Source of the DNA: SZUA-430 sp964646885
Lineage (GTDB): Bacteria > Pseudomonadota > Alphaproteobacteria > Micropepsales > Micropepsaceae
Length of the DNA: 64,000 bases
Direction of reading: 5' to 3'
Assembly: GCA_964646885.1 (NCBI GenBank)
Contig: CAZYFM010000003.1
Location: forward strand, 1 to 64,000
Below, one piece after another: positions 32,601 through 40,260 of this stretch (positions within the stretch are counted from its first letter, which is position 1; the number at the start of each line of letters is the position of its first letter). The notes beneath the pieces are model-generated. The model ran no database searches, was not told the origin of the DNA, and was given only the letters and a program-made list of their open reading frames with translations. The translations under genes and the position numbers were made by a program.

Positions 32601-32723
32601 CTGCTCACCCTGTTCATCGTGCCCGTGGCCTATACGCTGATGGCCGACTTCTATGCCTGGTTTGGGCGCATCCGGAACCGGATTCCCGGAATGGGACAGG
32701 GATCGGCGCCGGTCGCGGACTGA
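29607..32723 (+). CDS. RND efflux pump permease (AcrB/HAE1-like)
   Basis: A proton-driven exporter of 1038 residues with the duplicated RND plan: first helix FSIRRPVLAVMLIGALVALG-like start, two large periplasmic loops and two groups of membrane helices. The acidic pair needed for proton relay is present in helix 4 (VGLLVDDAIVVLE), as is the MMPL-like GLVMKNGILLVDYAN in the second half. The length and the linked adaptor fit the hydrophobe/amphiphile efflux (HAE1) class. Regulated probably by the divergent MarR protein. Substrate unknown; the catabolic neighbours suggest a hydrophobic compound, as inference. Confidence 0.95.
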   Translation: MWISDLSIRRPVLAVMLIGALVALGWVSLQRIGVDLFPRVEFPYVTVQTVLEGASPDAVETDITDTIEAQVNTISGIKSLTSQSFEGASQIMIEFGLSENGDVKAQDVRDKVNLAIRDLPQDAEQPIIQKIDPDAEPILSVMLSGDMPTRDLTEFADKTIKERLQRITGVGQVTILGGRKRQIRVWLDADKLRAYNITADDVVAAIRRENTDVPGGNLALPGERTEFSVKTKGEVRSVEDFRNIAIAFRPLQLPTLLGDVARIEDGAEDERTFATLNGKPGISLEIRRQSGQNTVEVAKAIKQEINSLKELLPPGVEMVLARDTSLFIEDSINDVGFDIVLGIFLVIIITMAFLLDFRATVIVAVAMPTSLIATFFAFYLADFTLNNLTLMAFSVAVGLLVDDAIVVLESVHRKLEEGMSPMEAASKGTAEVGVAVMAGTWAVVAVFIPIAFMDGIIGRFFYHYGLAIVFSVMVSLLVSLTLTPALCAKFLTKLKLGPIAQKVEHFHRGMEEAYRQGLKWSLSHRVIVLVSGLAFIVAGMMFARGLPFDFQSKADRSEFLGQVDLPFGTGIAEAKEVSQRISKTLLALPDIRTVFVTVGGGTQARINRISIYAGLTPKKERDRDQFVIMQEARLALARAIPEAKHIEATEVPWIGGNSSFNVAITYSLQGPSLEQLREKADAIVAAMRSDKATFTDVRSSYEPGKPEVQINVDRDRAADLGAAIRPLATTIRALVGGVDAGTYEEFGNRYDVRVRLEETQRDDPSKLSQIQVRTNNGNLVDLASMATFRIEESPAQVDRRNRARTITVMANTPPGVALGTATETMQKLVSKIGLPPGYKGTFIGQAERMKEAADAIAFAFLLAIMALYMILASQFNSFSQPAIIMLTAPLSFVGAFAALWISGMTLTMFAQIGMIALMGLVMKNGILLVDYANTAREQRGLSAYDAISEAGPRRMRPVLMTQLATVFGMIPVAISVSQGAEFRNGMGVLIIGGILSSTLLTLFIVPVAYTLMADFYAWFGRIRNRIPGMGQGSAPVAD

Positions 32724-32798
32724 TCCTTAGCCTGACCTTAACCGGCCCTCCTGCACGATGCGCAAAACACAAACGCATCTGCAGCTTGGGGTCTGGGT

Positions 32799-33335
32799 AT
32801 GGCGAAGGCACAATTCCACAAGAACCAGCGCGTCTTCGTGAAGACCGTTGGAACCTGGTCGGTCGTCGAGAAAGTCCTGCCACAATGGGCCAAGGGCATC
32901 GACGAACCGCTGCGCGTCTTCTACGACGTCGGACTGGGCCGTGATTTTGCGGCCGAGGAACTCCAGGCCGATGCCGCCGAGCGAACGGCTGTCGCCAGCA
33001 CGGCGGAGCAGTGGCGCATCGTCCGTGCACGGAACAAGTCAAAGCCGGCCGAGGAATGCGCCAATCACCCCTACCCGGGGACGCATCCCGCCGTGGTCAC
33101 GGGCGACACCGACTGGGGTGGCTGGCGCGTGCCGGGCGCGGAGTACGACCTGCACCCGCACCGCATCGAATACCAGGCCCGCATGATCATGAATGCGCCA
33201 AAGATGGCGATCCTGCTGCGTTCGCTGGTCAATCACGTCAAGATCGAGCCGGAACACGTCCCCGCCGAGATCGTCTCGCTGGCCCAGGAAGCCGGCGCCA
33301 TCCTGCGCTACATCGAACAGGACATGCAGCAGTAG
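32799..33335 (+). CDS. Conserved-looking hypothetical protein, 178 residues
   Basis: Soluble protein with no signal peptide. It starts MAKAQFHKNQRVFVKTVGTWSVVEKVLPQWAKGIDEPLRVFYDVGLGRDF, a short beta-rich region, and ends in helical sequence (LLRSLVNHVKIEPEHVPAEIVSLAQEAGAILRYIEQDM). It has a WGGWRVPGAEYDLHPHRIEYQARMI central block. I do not recognise the family; codon use is like its neighbours. It is separated by 75 bases from the RND gene and may be its own unit. Confidence 0.75.
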   Translation: MAKAQFHKNQRVFVKTVGTWSVVEKVLPQWAKGIDEPLRVFYDVGLGRDFAAEELQADAAERTAVASTAEQWRIVRARNKSKPAEECANHPYPGTHPAVVTGDTDWGGWRVPGAEYDLHPHRIEYQARMIMNAPKMAILLRSLVNHVKIEPEHVPAEIVSLAQEAGAILRYIEQDMQQ

Positions 33336-33398
33336 TCGCTGCATTGAAGCACAAGGTTTCGGGCGCTATGGTCGCTGCCGCAAGGTGGTGTCCCGAAC

Positions 33399-34196
33399 AT
33401 GACTTCTCGCATCCAGGCATTTCACAGGCTGCATGAGCGCGGCTGCTTCGTCATTCCCAATCCGTGGGACGCAGGCAGCGCGCGCTATCTTGAGCATCTT
33501 GGCTTTCGCGCGCTGGCCAGCACCAGTGCCGGCTTCGCCTGGAGCCAGGGTCGCCCCGACAACCGCGTGTCTCTGGAAGCCCTGCTCGCGCACCTGACAT
33601 CCCTCGCCGCGGCCGTGTCCATCCCGGTCGCAGCCGACTTCGAGGATGGCCTTGCTCCTGACCCCGAAGGCGTCGCCCGCAATGTCGCGCTCGCGGTGCG
33701 CACGGGCATCGCCGGGCTCTCCATCGAAGACTCGACACGCAACGCACCCGAGCCGCTCTACGACCTCGGACGGGCAGTTGACCGCATCCGCGCCGCACGC
33801 CAAGCCATTGACCGGTCCGGCACCGGTGCCCTCCTGACCGCGCGATGCGAAAGCTATCTGGTGGGAAAGCCCGACCTCCAGTCGACGATCACGCGCCTCA
33901 AGGCCTACGCCGAAGCCGGTGCCGACTGCCTGTTCGCCCCCGGCCTGTCGACCCGCGAGGATGTCGCCGCCGTCGTCGCAGCAGTGGCACCGAAACCCGT
34001 CAATCTCATCGTGGTCAGCCCCTGGATCACTGTCGCGGAGGCCGAAGCCATCGGCGTCCGGCGCATCAGCGTGGGAGGCGCGCTTGCCCGCGCCGCCTGG
34101 CGCGGCTTTCACAACGCCGCGAGCGAGATCCTGTCCAACGGTACTTTTGGCGGATTCACGGGGCCGCGCCTCGATCTCGACAGGATATTCGGCTGA
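33399..34196 (+). CDS. Isocitrate lyase / PEP mutase family enzyme
   Basis: A 265-residue TIM-barrel protein. Family marks: FVIPNPWDAGSARYLEHLGF, the phosphate/Mg region STSAGFAW, ADFEDGL, then GIAGLSIEDSTRN and LLTARCESYLV. It has no catalytic KKCGH of isocitrate lyase; the closest relatives are the short PEP-phosphonomutase-like or 2,3-dimethylmalate lyase-like proteins, mostly of unknown substrate. It would cleave or rearrange a C-C or P-C bond. Stands between a hypothetical gene and pepN on the same strand, without an obvious pathway partner. Confidence 0.85.
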   Translation: MTSRIQAFHRLHERGCFVIPNPWDAGSARYLEHLGFRALASTSAGFAWSQGRPDNRVSLEALLAHLTSLAAAVSIPVAADFEDGLAPDPEGVARNVALAVRTGIAGLSIEDSTRNAPEPLYDLGRAVDRIRAARQAIDRSGTGALLTARCESYLVGKPDLQSTITRLKAYAEAGADCLFAPGLSTREDVAAVVAAVAPKPVNLIVVSPWITVAEAEAIGVRRISVGGALARAAWRGFHNAASEILSNGTFGGFTGPRLDLDRIFG

Positions 34197-34256
34197 AACC
34201 TCTGTTGCACGGCCACCGGATTGAATTAAATCCCGGCTGTCAAACGAGGTCCGCCC

Positions 34257-36890
34257 ATGAAAACCGAACAGCCAGTTCCCGTCCTGCGCCAGGATTACCG
34301 GCCCGCGCCCTATCGGGTCACGCGCACGGAGCTGGAATTCCATCTCGACGAGACGGCAACGCGCGTCTACGCCACCATTTTCTTGGAACGACAGGGCGAC
34401 GCCGGAGGCCCGCTCGTCCTCGACGGCGAGCATCTCAAACTCCTCGACATCAAGCTCGATGGACGCTCCCTCGGACCCGAGGCCTATGAAGTCACGCCGG
34501 ACAAGCTGATCCTGCGCAACCCGCCGCCATCGCGCTTCAGGCTGGACACGGCCGTCGAAATCAACCCGAAAGCCAACACCGCCCTGTCCGGGCTCTACAT
34601 GTCCGACGGCATGTTCTGCACGCAGTGCGAGGCCGAAGGCTTCCGGCGCATCACCTATTCGCTCGACCGCCCGGACAACATGTCGGTGTACCGCGTCAGC
34701 ATGATTGCGGACCGCGACCGTTTCCCCGTCCTGCTGTCCAACGGCAATCCCGCCGGATACACGACCCTGCCCGGCGGCCGCCACAGGGCGGAATGGGACG
34801 ACCCGTTCCCCAAGCCCTCGTACCTCTTCGCGCTTGTCGCCGGCGACCTCGCCCACAGCGAAGACAGCTTCGTGACGGCCTCCGGACGCCGCGTGAAGCT
34901 CGGCATCTATGTGACGCACGGGAACGAGGACAAGGTCGAGTTCGCCATGGGCGCCCTGAAGCGCTCCATGAAGTGGGACGAGGAAGCGTTCGGCCGGGAA
35001 TACGACCTCGATGTCTTCAACATCGTCGCCGTCAGCGCCTTCAACTTCGGCGCCATGGAGAACAAGGGCCTCAACATCTTCAACGACAAGCTGATCCTGG
35101 CGAGGCCCGACACGGCGACGGACACGGACTACGACCTCATCGAAGCCGTGATCGGCCATGAGTATTTCCACAACTGGTCAGGCAACCGCGTCACCTGCCG
35201 CGACTGGTTCCAGCTCTCCCTGAAGGAGGGCTTCACGGTGTTCCGCGACCAGGCGTTCTCGGCCGACATGCGTTCCGCCGCCGTCGAGCGCATCGGCGAC
35301 GTGCGCGCGCTCAGGATGCGGCAGTTCCAGGAAGATGCAGGCCCACTCGCCCATCCGATCCGCCCGGATCAGTACATGACGATCGACAACTTCTACACGG
35401 CGACGGTGTACGAGAAGGGGGCGGAGGTCGTCCGCATGCTCCAGACCATTTTGGGAGCCGAGGCCTTCCGCAAGGGGTCCGATCTCTACTTCGCACGGCA
35501 CGATGGAACCGCCGCCACCTGCGATGATTTCGTCAAGGCCATGGAAGACGCAAACGGCGCCGACCTGAGCCAGTTCAGGCTATGGTACTCGCAGGCCGGA
35601 ACACCGCACGTGAAGGCAAAGGGCAAGTACGACAGCAAGACCAAGACCTACGAACTGACCCTCGAACAGCACCTCGCCGACACACCGGGACAGACCGGCA
35701 AGAAGCCCATGCACATTCCGGTCACGGTCGGCCTCGTGGGTCGCCAGACCGGAGCGGACATGGCAATCACGACGGATGGCAGGACCGCCAAGTCACATGT
35801 GCTGCCGCTGACGAAGCCACGGCAGACATTCACTTTCACGGGCGTCAGCGAAGACGCCATCCCCTCCATCGGTCGGGGCTTCTCGGCCCCCGCACGTTTC
35901 GAGATGGAGCTGTCGGCCGACGAGCATGCGTTCCTCATGGCGAAGGACTCGGACCCGTTCAATCGCTGGGAAGCAGGCCAGAAATTTGCCACCGAGCTTC
36001 TCGTGCGCATGACGTCCGAGGCGCGCGCGGGGCGCTCGCCATCCGTGGATCCGAAGTTTGTGTCGGCGTTCGGGGAACTTCTGGCAGATAGCCGCAAGGA
36101 CCCGGCCTTCACATCGATGGCGATCCTCCTGCCAACCGAGATGGAACTGGCACAGGTCATTGACGACGCCGATCCGGACGCCATCCACAAGGCGCGCGAA
36201 GCGCTGCGGCACGCCCTCGCCCATGAATACAAGGGCAAGCTGCACGAAGTGTACGCCGCCATGCGCTCAAACGAGCCCTACTCTCCCGATGCCGTCTCTG
36301 CCGGCAGGCGCGCGCTGCGCAATACCTGCCTGCGCTACCTGACGTCGGAAGACACGCCGGAAGCGCGCAAGCTCGCCTTCGAGCATTTCCGCGCGGCCGA
36401 CAACATGACGGACAAGATCGCGGGTCTTGCACCGCTGATCGATCTTACGGGACCGGAAAGAGCCGATGCACTGGCCAGCTTCTATGAGCAGTGGAAGCAC
36501 AATCCGCTCGTGATCGACAAATGGATGAGCCTGCAGGCGCACTCGTCGCATCGGGACACGCTCGATCATGTGAAGGAGCTTACCCGCCACCCGGCGTTCC
36601 ACATCGAGAACCCGAACCGGGTGAGATCCCTGATCGGCGCCTTCGTGATGGGCAACCAGCTCCGCTTCCATGCAGGCGACGGCAGTGGCTACGCCTTCCT
36701 CGCCGACAGCGTGCTGCGACTGGATGCCATCAATCCACAAGTCGCTGCACGCTTGTGCGGCGCCTTCGAAACCTGGCGCCGATTTGATTCGAAGAGGCAG
36801 ACACTGATTCGTTCCGAGCTTTCTCGCGTTTCCAAGGCGGAAAACCTGTCTCGCAACGTGAGGGAGATCGTCGAAAAGACTCTGGGCTGA
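34257..36890 (+). CDS. pepN: Aminopeptidase N (M1 family)
   Basis: A cytoplasmic zinc aminopeptidase of 877 residues, removing N-terminal residues from peptides. The exopeptidase motif GAMENKGL and the zinc site VIGHEYFHNW (HEXXH), followed 18 residues on by KEGFTVFRDQ with the third ligand glutamate, are all present. The N-terminal domain has CTQCEAEGFRRITYSLDRPDN, characteristic of the gammaproteobacterial/alphaproteobacterial PepN branch (no signal peptide). C-terminal helical domain intact. Length is normal for the family, so the gene is complete. Confidence 0.96.
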   Translation: MKTEQPVPVLRQDYRPAPYRVTRTELEFHLDETATRVYATIFLERQGDAGGPLVLDGEHLKLLDIKLDGRSLGPEAYEVTPDKLILRNPPPSRFRLDTAVEINPKANTALSGLYMSDGMFCTQCEAEGFRRITYSLDRPDNMSVYRVSMIADRDRFPVLLSNGNPAGYTTLPGGRHRAEWDDPFPKPSYLFALVAGDLAHSEDSFVTASGRRVKLGIYVTHGNEDKVEFAMGALKRSMKWDEEAFGREYDLDVFNIVAVSAFNFGAMENKGLNIFNDKLILARPDTATDTDYDLIEAVIGHEYFHNWSGNRVTCRDWFQLSLKEGFTVFRDQAFSADMRSAAVERIGDVRALRMRQFQEDAGPLAHPIRPDQYMTIDNFYTATVYEKGAEVVRMLQTILGAEAFRKGSDLYFARHDGTAATCDDFVKAMEDANGADLSQFRLWYSQAGTPHVKAKGKYDSKTKTYELTLEQHLADTPGQTGKKPMHIPVTVGLVGRQTGADMAITTDGRTAKSHVLPLTKPRQTFTFTGVSEDAIPSIGRGFSAPARFEMELSADEHAFLMAKDSDPFNRWEAGQKFATELLVRMTSEARAGRSPSVDPKFVSAFGELLADSRKDPAFTSMAILLPTEMELAQVIDDADPDAIHKAREALRHALAHEYKGKLHEVYAAMRSNEPYSPDAVSAGRRALRNTCLRYLTSEDTPEARKLAFEHFRAADNMTDKIAGLAPLIDLTGPERADALASFYEQWKHNPLVIDKWMSLQAHSSHRDTLDHVKELTRHPAFHIENPNRVRSLIGAFVMGNQLRFHAGDGSGYAFLADSVLRLDAINPQVAARLCGAFETWRRFDSKRQTLIRSELSRVSKAENLSRNVREIVEKTLG

Positions 36891-36944
36891 AGAACCCTCG
36901 GCAACACGAAAGCAACGGTGTGTTGCAAAATGCCCCCGCAAGGG

Positions 36945-36972
36945 GTGACAACAAGGAAGCGGCCGACATAAT
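36945..36972 (+). promoter_or_regulatory. Candidate promoter ahead of the sensor kinase and Pel locus
   Basis: GTGACA at 36945-36950 and CATAAT at 36967-36972 with a 16-base spacer, each five of six matches to the sigma-70 consensus. Transcription would begin near 36979 and the kinase starts at 37011. A good candidate for the head promoter of the kinase-HPt-receiver set and possibly of pel. Confidence 0.5.
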
Positions 36973-37010
36973 CCACTCGGGGATGTGATTCGAGTCTGGG
37001 TTAAAAAACG

Positions 37011-39491
37011 ATGGCAATGGCCACTCAGGCAGCTTCTGGCGCCTCAAGGAAGAGCTTCTTTGAAACGCGCCTGAAGCTGGGGTCTAAAAACAAGACGACG
37101 TTCTGGATCATTCTGGGAACGATGGCGACCATTCTGTCGGTCGCTGCGGCTGCCGCGATCCAGATGCGGCGCGACCACATCATCGCGCTTGAGCAGATTG
37201 AGCGCGACTCGCGCTCCTTCGTCGCCATCTCGGGCGGCGTGATCGGCACCTCTCTCGACCGCGCCCGTGAAACGCTGCTTGCCGCGATCGCCGCCACGCC
37301 CGGCTCGAAGGCGATTGCTGCAGACCCGGCCATTCACAACGTCATCGCAGTCAACGAGAAGGGCGAAGTCTATTGGGACAAGGCTGGAATGCCTGCCGAA
37401 CCCCAGAGCCTCGCCAGCGCGGAACTTCTCCAGCGCCTGCAGTCTGCCCCCGAAGGGACCCGCTTCATCTCCGGCAGCTTTTCGGACACCCATTACGGCT
37501 CGTCTGCCCTCGCGCTCGCCGTGAAGGGCAATGGCACCGTCGACCAGACCTATGTCGCGATGCTGGACACGGCCTACCTCTCGAGAAACCTTGCAAGCCT
37601 TCAGGGAACCCGCCCCGGCAGCCTGGTCATCGTGGATGGCAAGTCACGCCCCGTGGCGGCCACGCCATTCGACGAAAGCCTGCTGCGCGAAGTCATCAGT
37701 TCCCTGCCGCCAAACGTGTCGAGCAGCCCGGTGCTGCGTTACATCGAGCGGAATGGTTCGAACTACCTCGCCTCGGCCATGCATGTCCCTGGCTATGACC
37801 TCCGGCTGATTTCGGTCGCCCGGGCCGCGGATGCGCTGTCGAACTGGTACGACTCGCTGCCCCTCTATTCGATCATGATCTTCGGTCCGTCCCTTCTTGG
37901 CGCGGCCCTCGCCTGGGCCCTCCTGAACCAGATCGAGCAGACGTCACGCTCGGATACCGCGCTGCGCCGAACCGAGGAACGCTTTGAACTCGCGGTCAGC
38001 GGTGCCAAGTGCGGGATCTGGGACTGGGATTTTGTGAACCGCCGCATGTACTGGTCGGGCGCAATGAACGCCCTGATCGGCAAGGGAAAGCAGCCTCGCA
38101 TCGTGTCCGTCGAGGAGATCGAACAGAACCTTCATCCCGAAGACAGACACGTCATCACATCCATTGAAAACGCCATCAAGGGTGGTGCGGCGAACTACGA
38201 CGAGTCGTTCCGCATCCGCCACCAGGATGGCCAGTACGTCTGGATCCGAGCCAAGGGGCAGATGTATCGCACGCTGCGCTCCGAGACGGGCCGCCTGTCA
38301 GGCATCGTGCTCGACATCTCGGACCAGAAGAGCACGGCCGACCGTCTCAATGTCGCCGAGAAGGTCCTCAAGACAGCCTTCGAGAATGCGGCGGAAGCCT
38401 TTGTCCTGTGGGACAAGGAAGGCCGCCTCATCATGTGCAACCGGCGCTTCATGGACTTCTACGAAATTCCCGAGGCGCGCATTGGCGACACACGCGCACG
38501 CCTTCTCTCCCGGGCCAAGCCGCATGAGCAGGGAACCGAAGACGCCCCGCTCGAGCTCTATGACTCGAAGGGCGCCACCGGCACGATTGAACTGCAGCAG
38601 GTCGGCAATCGCTGGCTGCTCGTGAGCGAGCGCCGCGCGATGGACGACGCGCGCATCATGGTCGCCACCGACATCACGTCCCTGAAACAGCATGAAGACG
38701 AACTGAAGCTGTCGCGCAACCGCCTGCACGAGCAGACCGTCAAGCTCAGCGAGATCGCCAAGACGCTCGAGGTCGAAAAGCTGCGGGCCGAGGAAGGCAA
38801 CCGTTCCAAGACGGAGTTCCTGGCCAACATGAGCCACGAACTGCGCACGCCGCTGAACGCAATCATTGGCTTCTCCGACGTGATGCGCAACGAGATGCTG
38901 GGCCCTCTGCCTCAGCGTTATGTCGAATATGCGACCGACATCCATCGCTCCGGGCAGCACCTGCTCCACCTGATCGACGAAGTCCTCAACATGGCCCGGA
39001 TCGACTCCGGCGGCATGAAGCTGGACCTCGAGACCGTGGACATGGGCACACTGATCACCGACTGCGTGAAGTCCTTCGAGGGCAAGGCAAAGGACGCCAA
39101 CATTACCTTCCGCACGGAACTGCGACCAATGCCGGTCATCAAGGCCGACAAGCGTGCCATCCGGGAAGTGGTGTCCAACCTCCTGTCCAACGCGCTCAAG
39201 TACAACTCGCGCGACGGCTTCGTGACGATCGAAACCCGCATGCTGGGTGATGCCGTTTCCGTCTGGATCCACGACACCGGCGTTGGCATCGCGCCCGCCA
39301 ATCTTCCGCGCGTGATCAAACCGTTCGAACGGCTTGAAAGCGCCACCAACGCGAACAAGCGCGGTGGCACGGGGTTGGGCCTCGCGGTATCCAACGCGCT
39401 CATCGAAATGCACGGCGGCAAGCTCGTGATTGAAAGCGAAGTGGACGTCGGCACGAGCGTTTACTTCACGCTGCCCGTCGCCGAAGCATGA
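37011..39491 (+). CDS. Membrane sensor histidine kinase with PAS domains
   Basis: An 826-residue protein. A membrane helix (about residues 26-48) precedes a periplasmic sensor part, and a second helix lies near residues 285-305. Then PAS-like domains (FELAVSGAKCGIWDWDFVNRRMYWSG, and a second, VLKTAFENAAEAFVLWDKEGRLIMCNRRF), a coiled coil, and a full kinase core: H-box FLANMSHELRTPLNAIIGF with the phosphorylated His609, N-box NLLSNALKYN, and DTGVGIAP. It has no receiver domain of its own; HPt and receiver proteins follow with 4-base overlaps. Two ATG codons (37011, 37017) are possible starts. Confidence 0.92.
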   Translation: MAMATQAASGASRKSFFETRLKLGSKNKTTFWIILGTMATILSVAAAAAIQMRRDHIIALEQIERDSRSFVAISGGVIGTSLDRARETLLAAIAATPGSKAIAADPAIHNVIAVNEKGEVYWDKAGMPAEPQSLASAELLQRLQSAPEGTRFISGSFSDTHYGSSALALAVKGNGTVDQTYVAMLDTAYLSRNLASLQGTRPGSLVIVDGKSRPVAATPFDESLLREVISSLPPNVSSSPVLRYIERNGSNYLASAMHVPGYDLRLISVARAADALSNWYDSLPLYSIMIFGPSLLGAALAWALLNQIEQTSRSDTALRRTEERFELAVSGAKCGIWDWDFVNRRMYWSGAMNALIGKGKQPRIVSVEEIEQNLHPEDRHVITSIENAIKGGAANYDESFRIRHQDGQYVWIRAKGQMYRTLRSETGRLSGIVLDISDQKSTADRLNVAEKVLKTAFENAAEAFVLWDKEGRLIMCNRRFMDFYEIPEARIGDTRARLLSRAKPHEQGTEDAPLELYDSKGATGTIELQQVGNRWLLVSERRAMDDARIMVATDITSLKQHEDELKLSRNRLHEQTVKLSEIAKTLEVEKLRAEEGNRSKTEFLANMSHELRTPLNAIIGFSDVMRNEMLGPLPQRYVEYATDIHRSGQHLLHLIDEVLNMARIDSGGMKLDLETVDMGTLITDCVKSFEGKAKDANITFRTELRPMPVIKADKRAIREVVSNLLSNALKYNSRDGFVTIETRMLGDAVSVWIHDTGVGIAPANLPRVIKPFERLESATNANKRGGTGLGLAVSNALIEMHGGKLVIESEVDVGTSVYFTLPVAEA

Positions 39492-39841
39492 GCGGAGCGT
39501 CGGCGCGCTGGCAGGCCGCCATAAGCGACCGGGAACAGCTTCTCGGCAGGGACACGGTCAAGCGCATGTCGGAACTCTTCCTCGAAGAGGTCTCGACGTT
39601 GCTGGAGACGGCCAGCCAGTCACTGGCCGCGGGCGATTTCGAGACGGCGCGCAGGACGATCCACCACCTCGGCGGCAGCGCCGGCACCCTGGACTTCGTT
39701 GACCTGGCCGAAGCCGCCCAGCTGGCGGAAAAGGCCTGCCTGTCTGCGGACCCTGCGGACGCGCAGGCGAAAGTACACGAGACCGCGCGCATCGCCCTGC
39801 GGTGTGTGCAAGACCTCCAGCAGAGATTTGGCACCTCATGA
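39488..39841 (+). CDS. Stand-alone HPt phosphotransfer protein
   Basis: A 117-residue helical bundle. The phosphorylatable histidine is His59 in ARRTIHHLGGSAGTLDF (canonical HxLKGS; the lysine is glycine here). It starts inside the end of the kinase gene (ATGA overlap) and ends inside the start of the receiver gene in the same way, so the three are made together. It would carry phosphate between the kinase or a receiver and the receiver that follows. Confidence 0.88.
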   Translation: MSGASARWQAAISDREQLLGRDTVKRMSELFLEEVSTLLETASQSLAAGDFETARRTIHHLGGSAGTLDFVDLAEAAQLAEKACLSADPADAQAKVHETARIALRCVQDLQQRFGTS

Positions 39842-40206
39842 GCCGCAAGATCCTGATCGTCGAGGACAACGCCCTGCTGCGCGAAATGTACCGCAGCGCC
39901 CTGAGGCCACTGGGCGCCGAACTCGTGGAAACACAACGCGGCGCGCTCGTTCCCGATCTGGTTCGCAGCCATCAGCCGAACCTTGTGATCCTGGACCTGG
40001 TATTGCCCGACATATCTGGCCAGGACGTGATCAGGACGCTGCGCCAGTCGGAGGCCGGATCACGCATTCCGGTGCTCGCCGTCACAAATGCCGTAACTGC
40101 CGGCGATGAAGCCGCGCTCAAGGCTTTGGGTTTCTCGGGGCTCATCCTGAAGCCGATCGACTTGCGCAGCTTTGCACAGACGGTCGCCCGCTTCCTGCCC
40201 AGTTAA
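39838..40206 (+). CDS. Single-domain response regulator (CheY/DivK-like)
   Basis: A 122-residue receiver with no output domain. Key residues: acidic pair E9-D10, phosphoacceptor D53 in VILDLVLPD, T83 in LAVTNA, and K105 in ILKPID. As a single-domain protein it would act by protein contact or as a phosphate shuttle. ATG overlaps the HPt stop. The ATG upstream in the open frame (39802) is inside the HPt gene and is not used. Only 54 bases separate it from the first Pel gene. Confidence 0.92.
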   Translation: MSRKILIVEDNALLREMYRSALRPLGAELVETQRGALVPDLVRSHQPNLVILDLVLPDISGQDVIRTLRQSEAGSRIPVLAVTNAVTAGDEAALKALGFSGLILKPIDLRSFAQTVARFLPS

Positions 40207-40232
40207 CGCGACGTAAAACCTGCCCGCGCCAA

Positions 40233-40252
40233 GATCCGGCGAATTCCGGATC
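40233..40252. promoter_or_regulatory. Perfect inverted repeat before the pelA start
   Basis: GATCCGG-CGAATT-CCGGATC, seven-base arms and six-base loop, ending eight bases before the GTG start of the PelA-like gene. It could be a regulator site or an mRNA hairpin that restricts ribosome access. Confidence 0.5.
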
Positions 40253-40260
40253 GTGGACCC

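Noticed and set aside
33366..35171. A 601-residue minus-strand open frame
   Set aside because: Overlaps the PEP-mutase-like gene and pepN, both of which have clear catalytic motifs on the plus strand.
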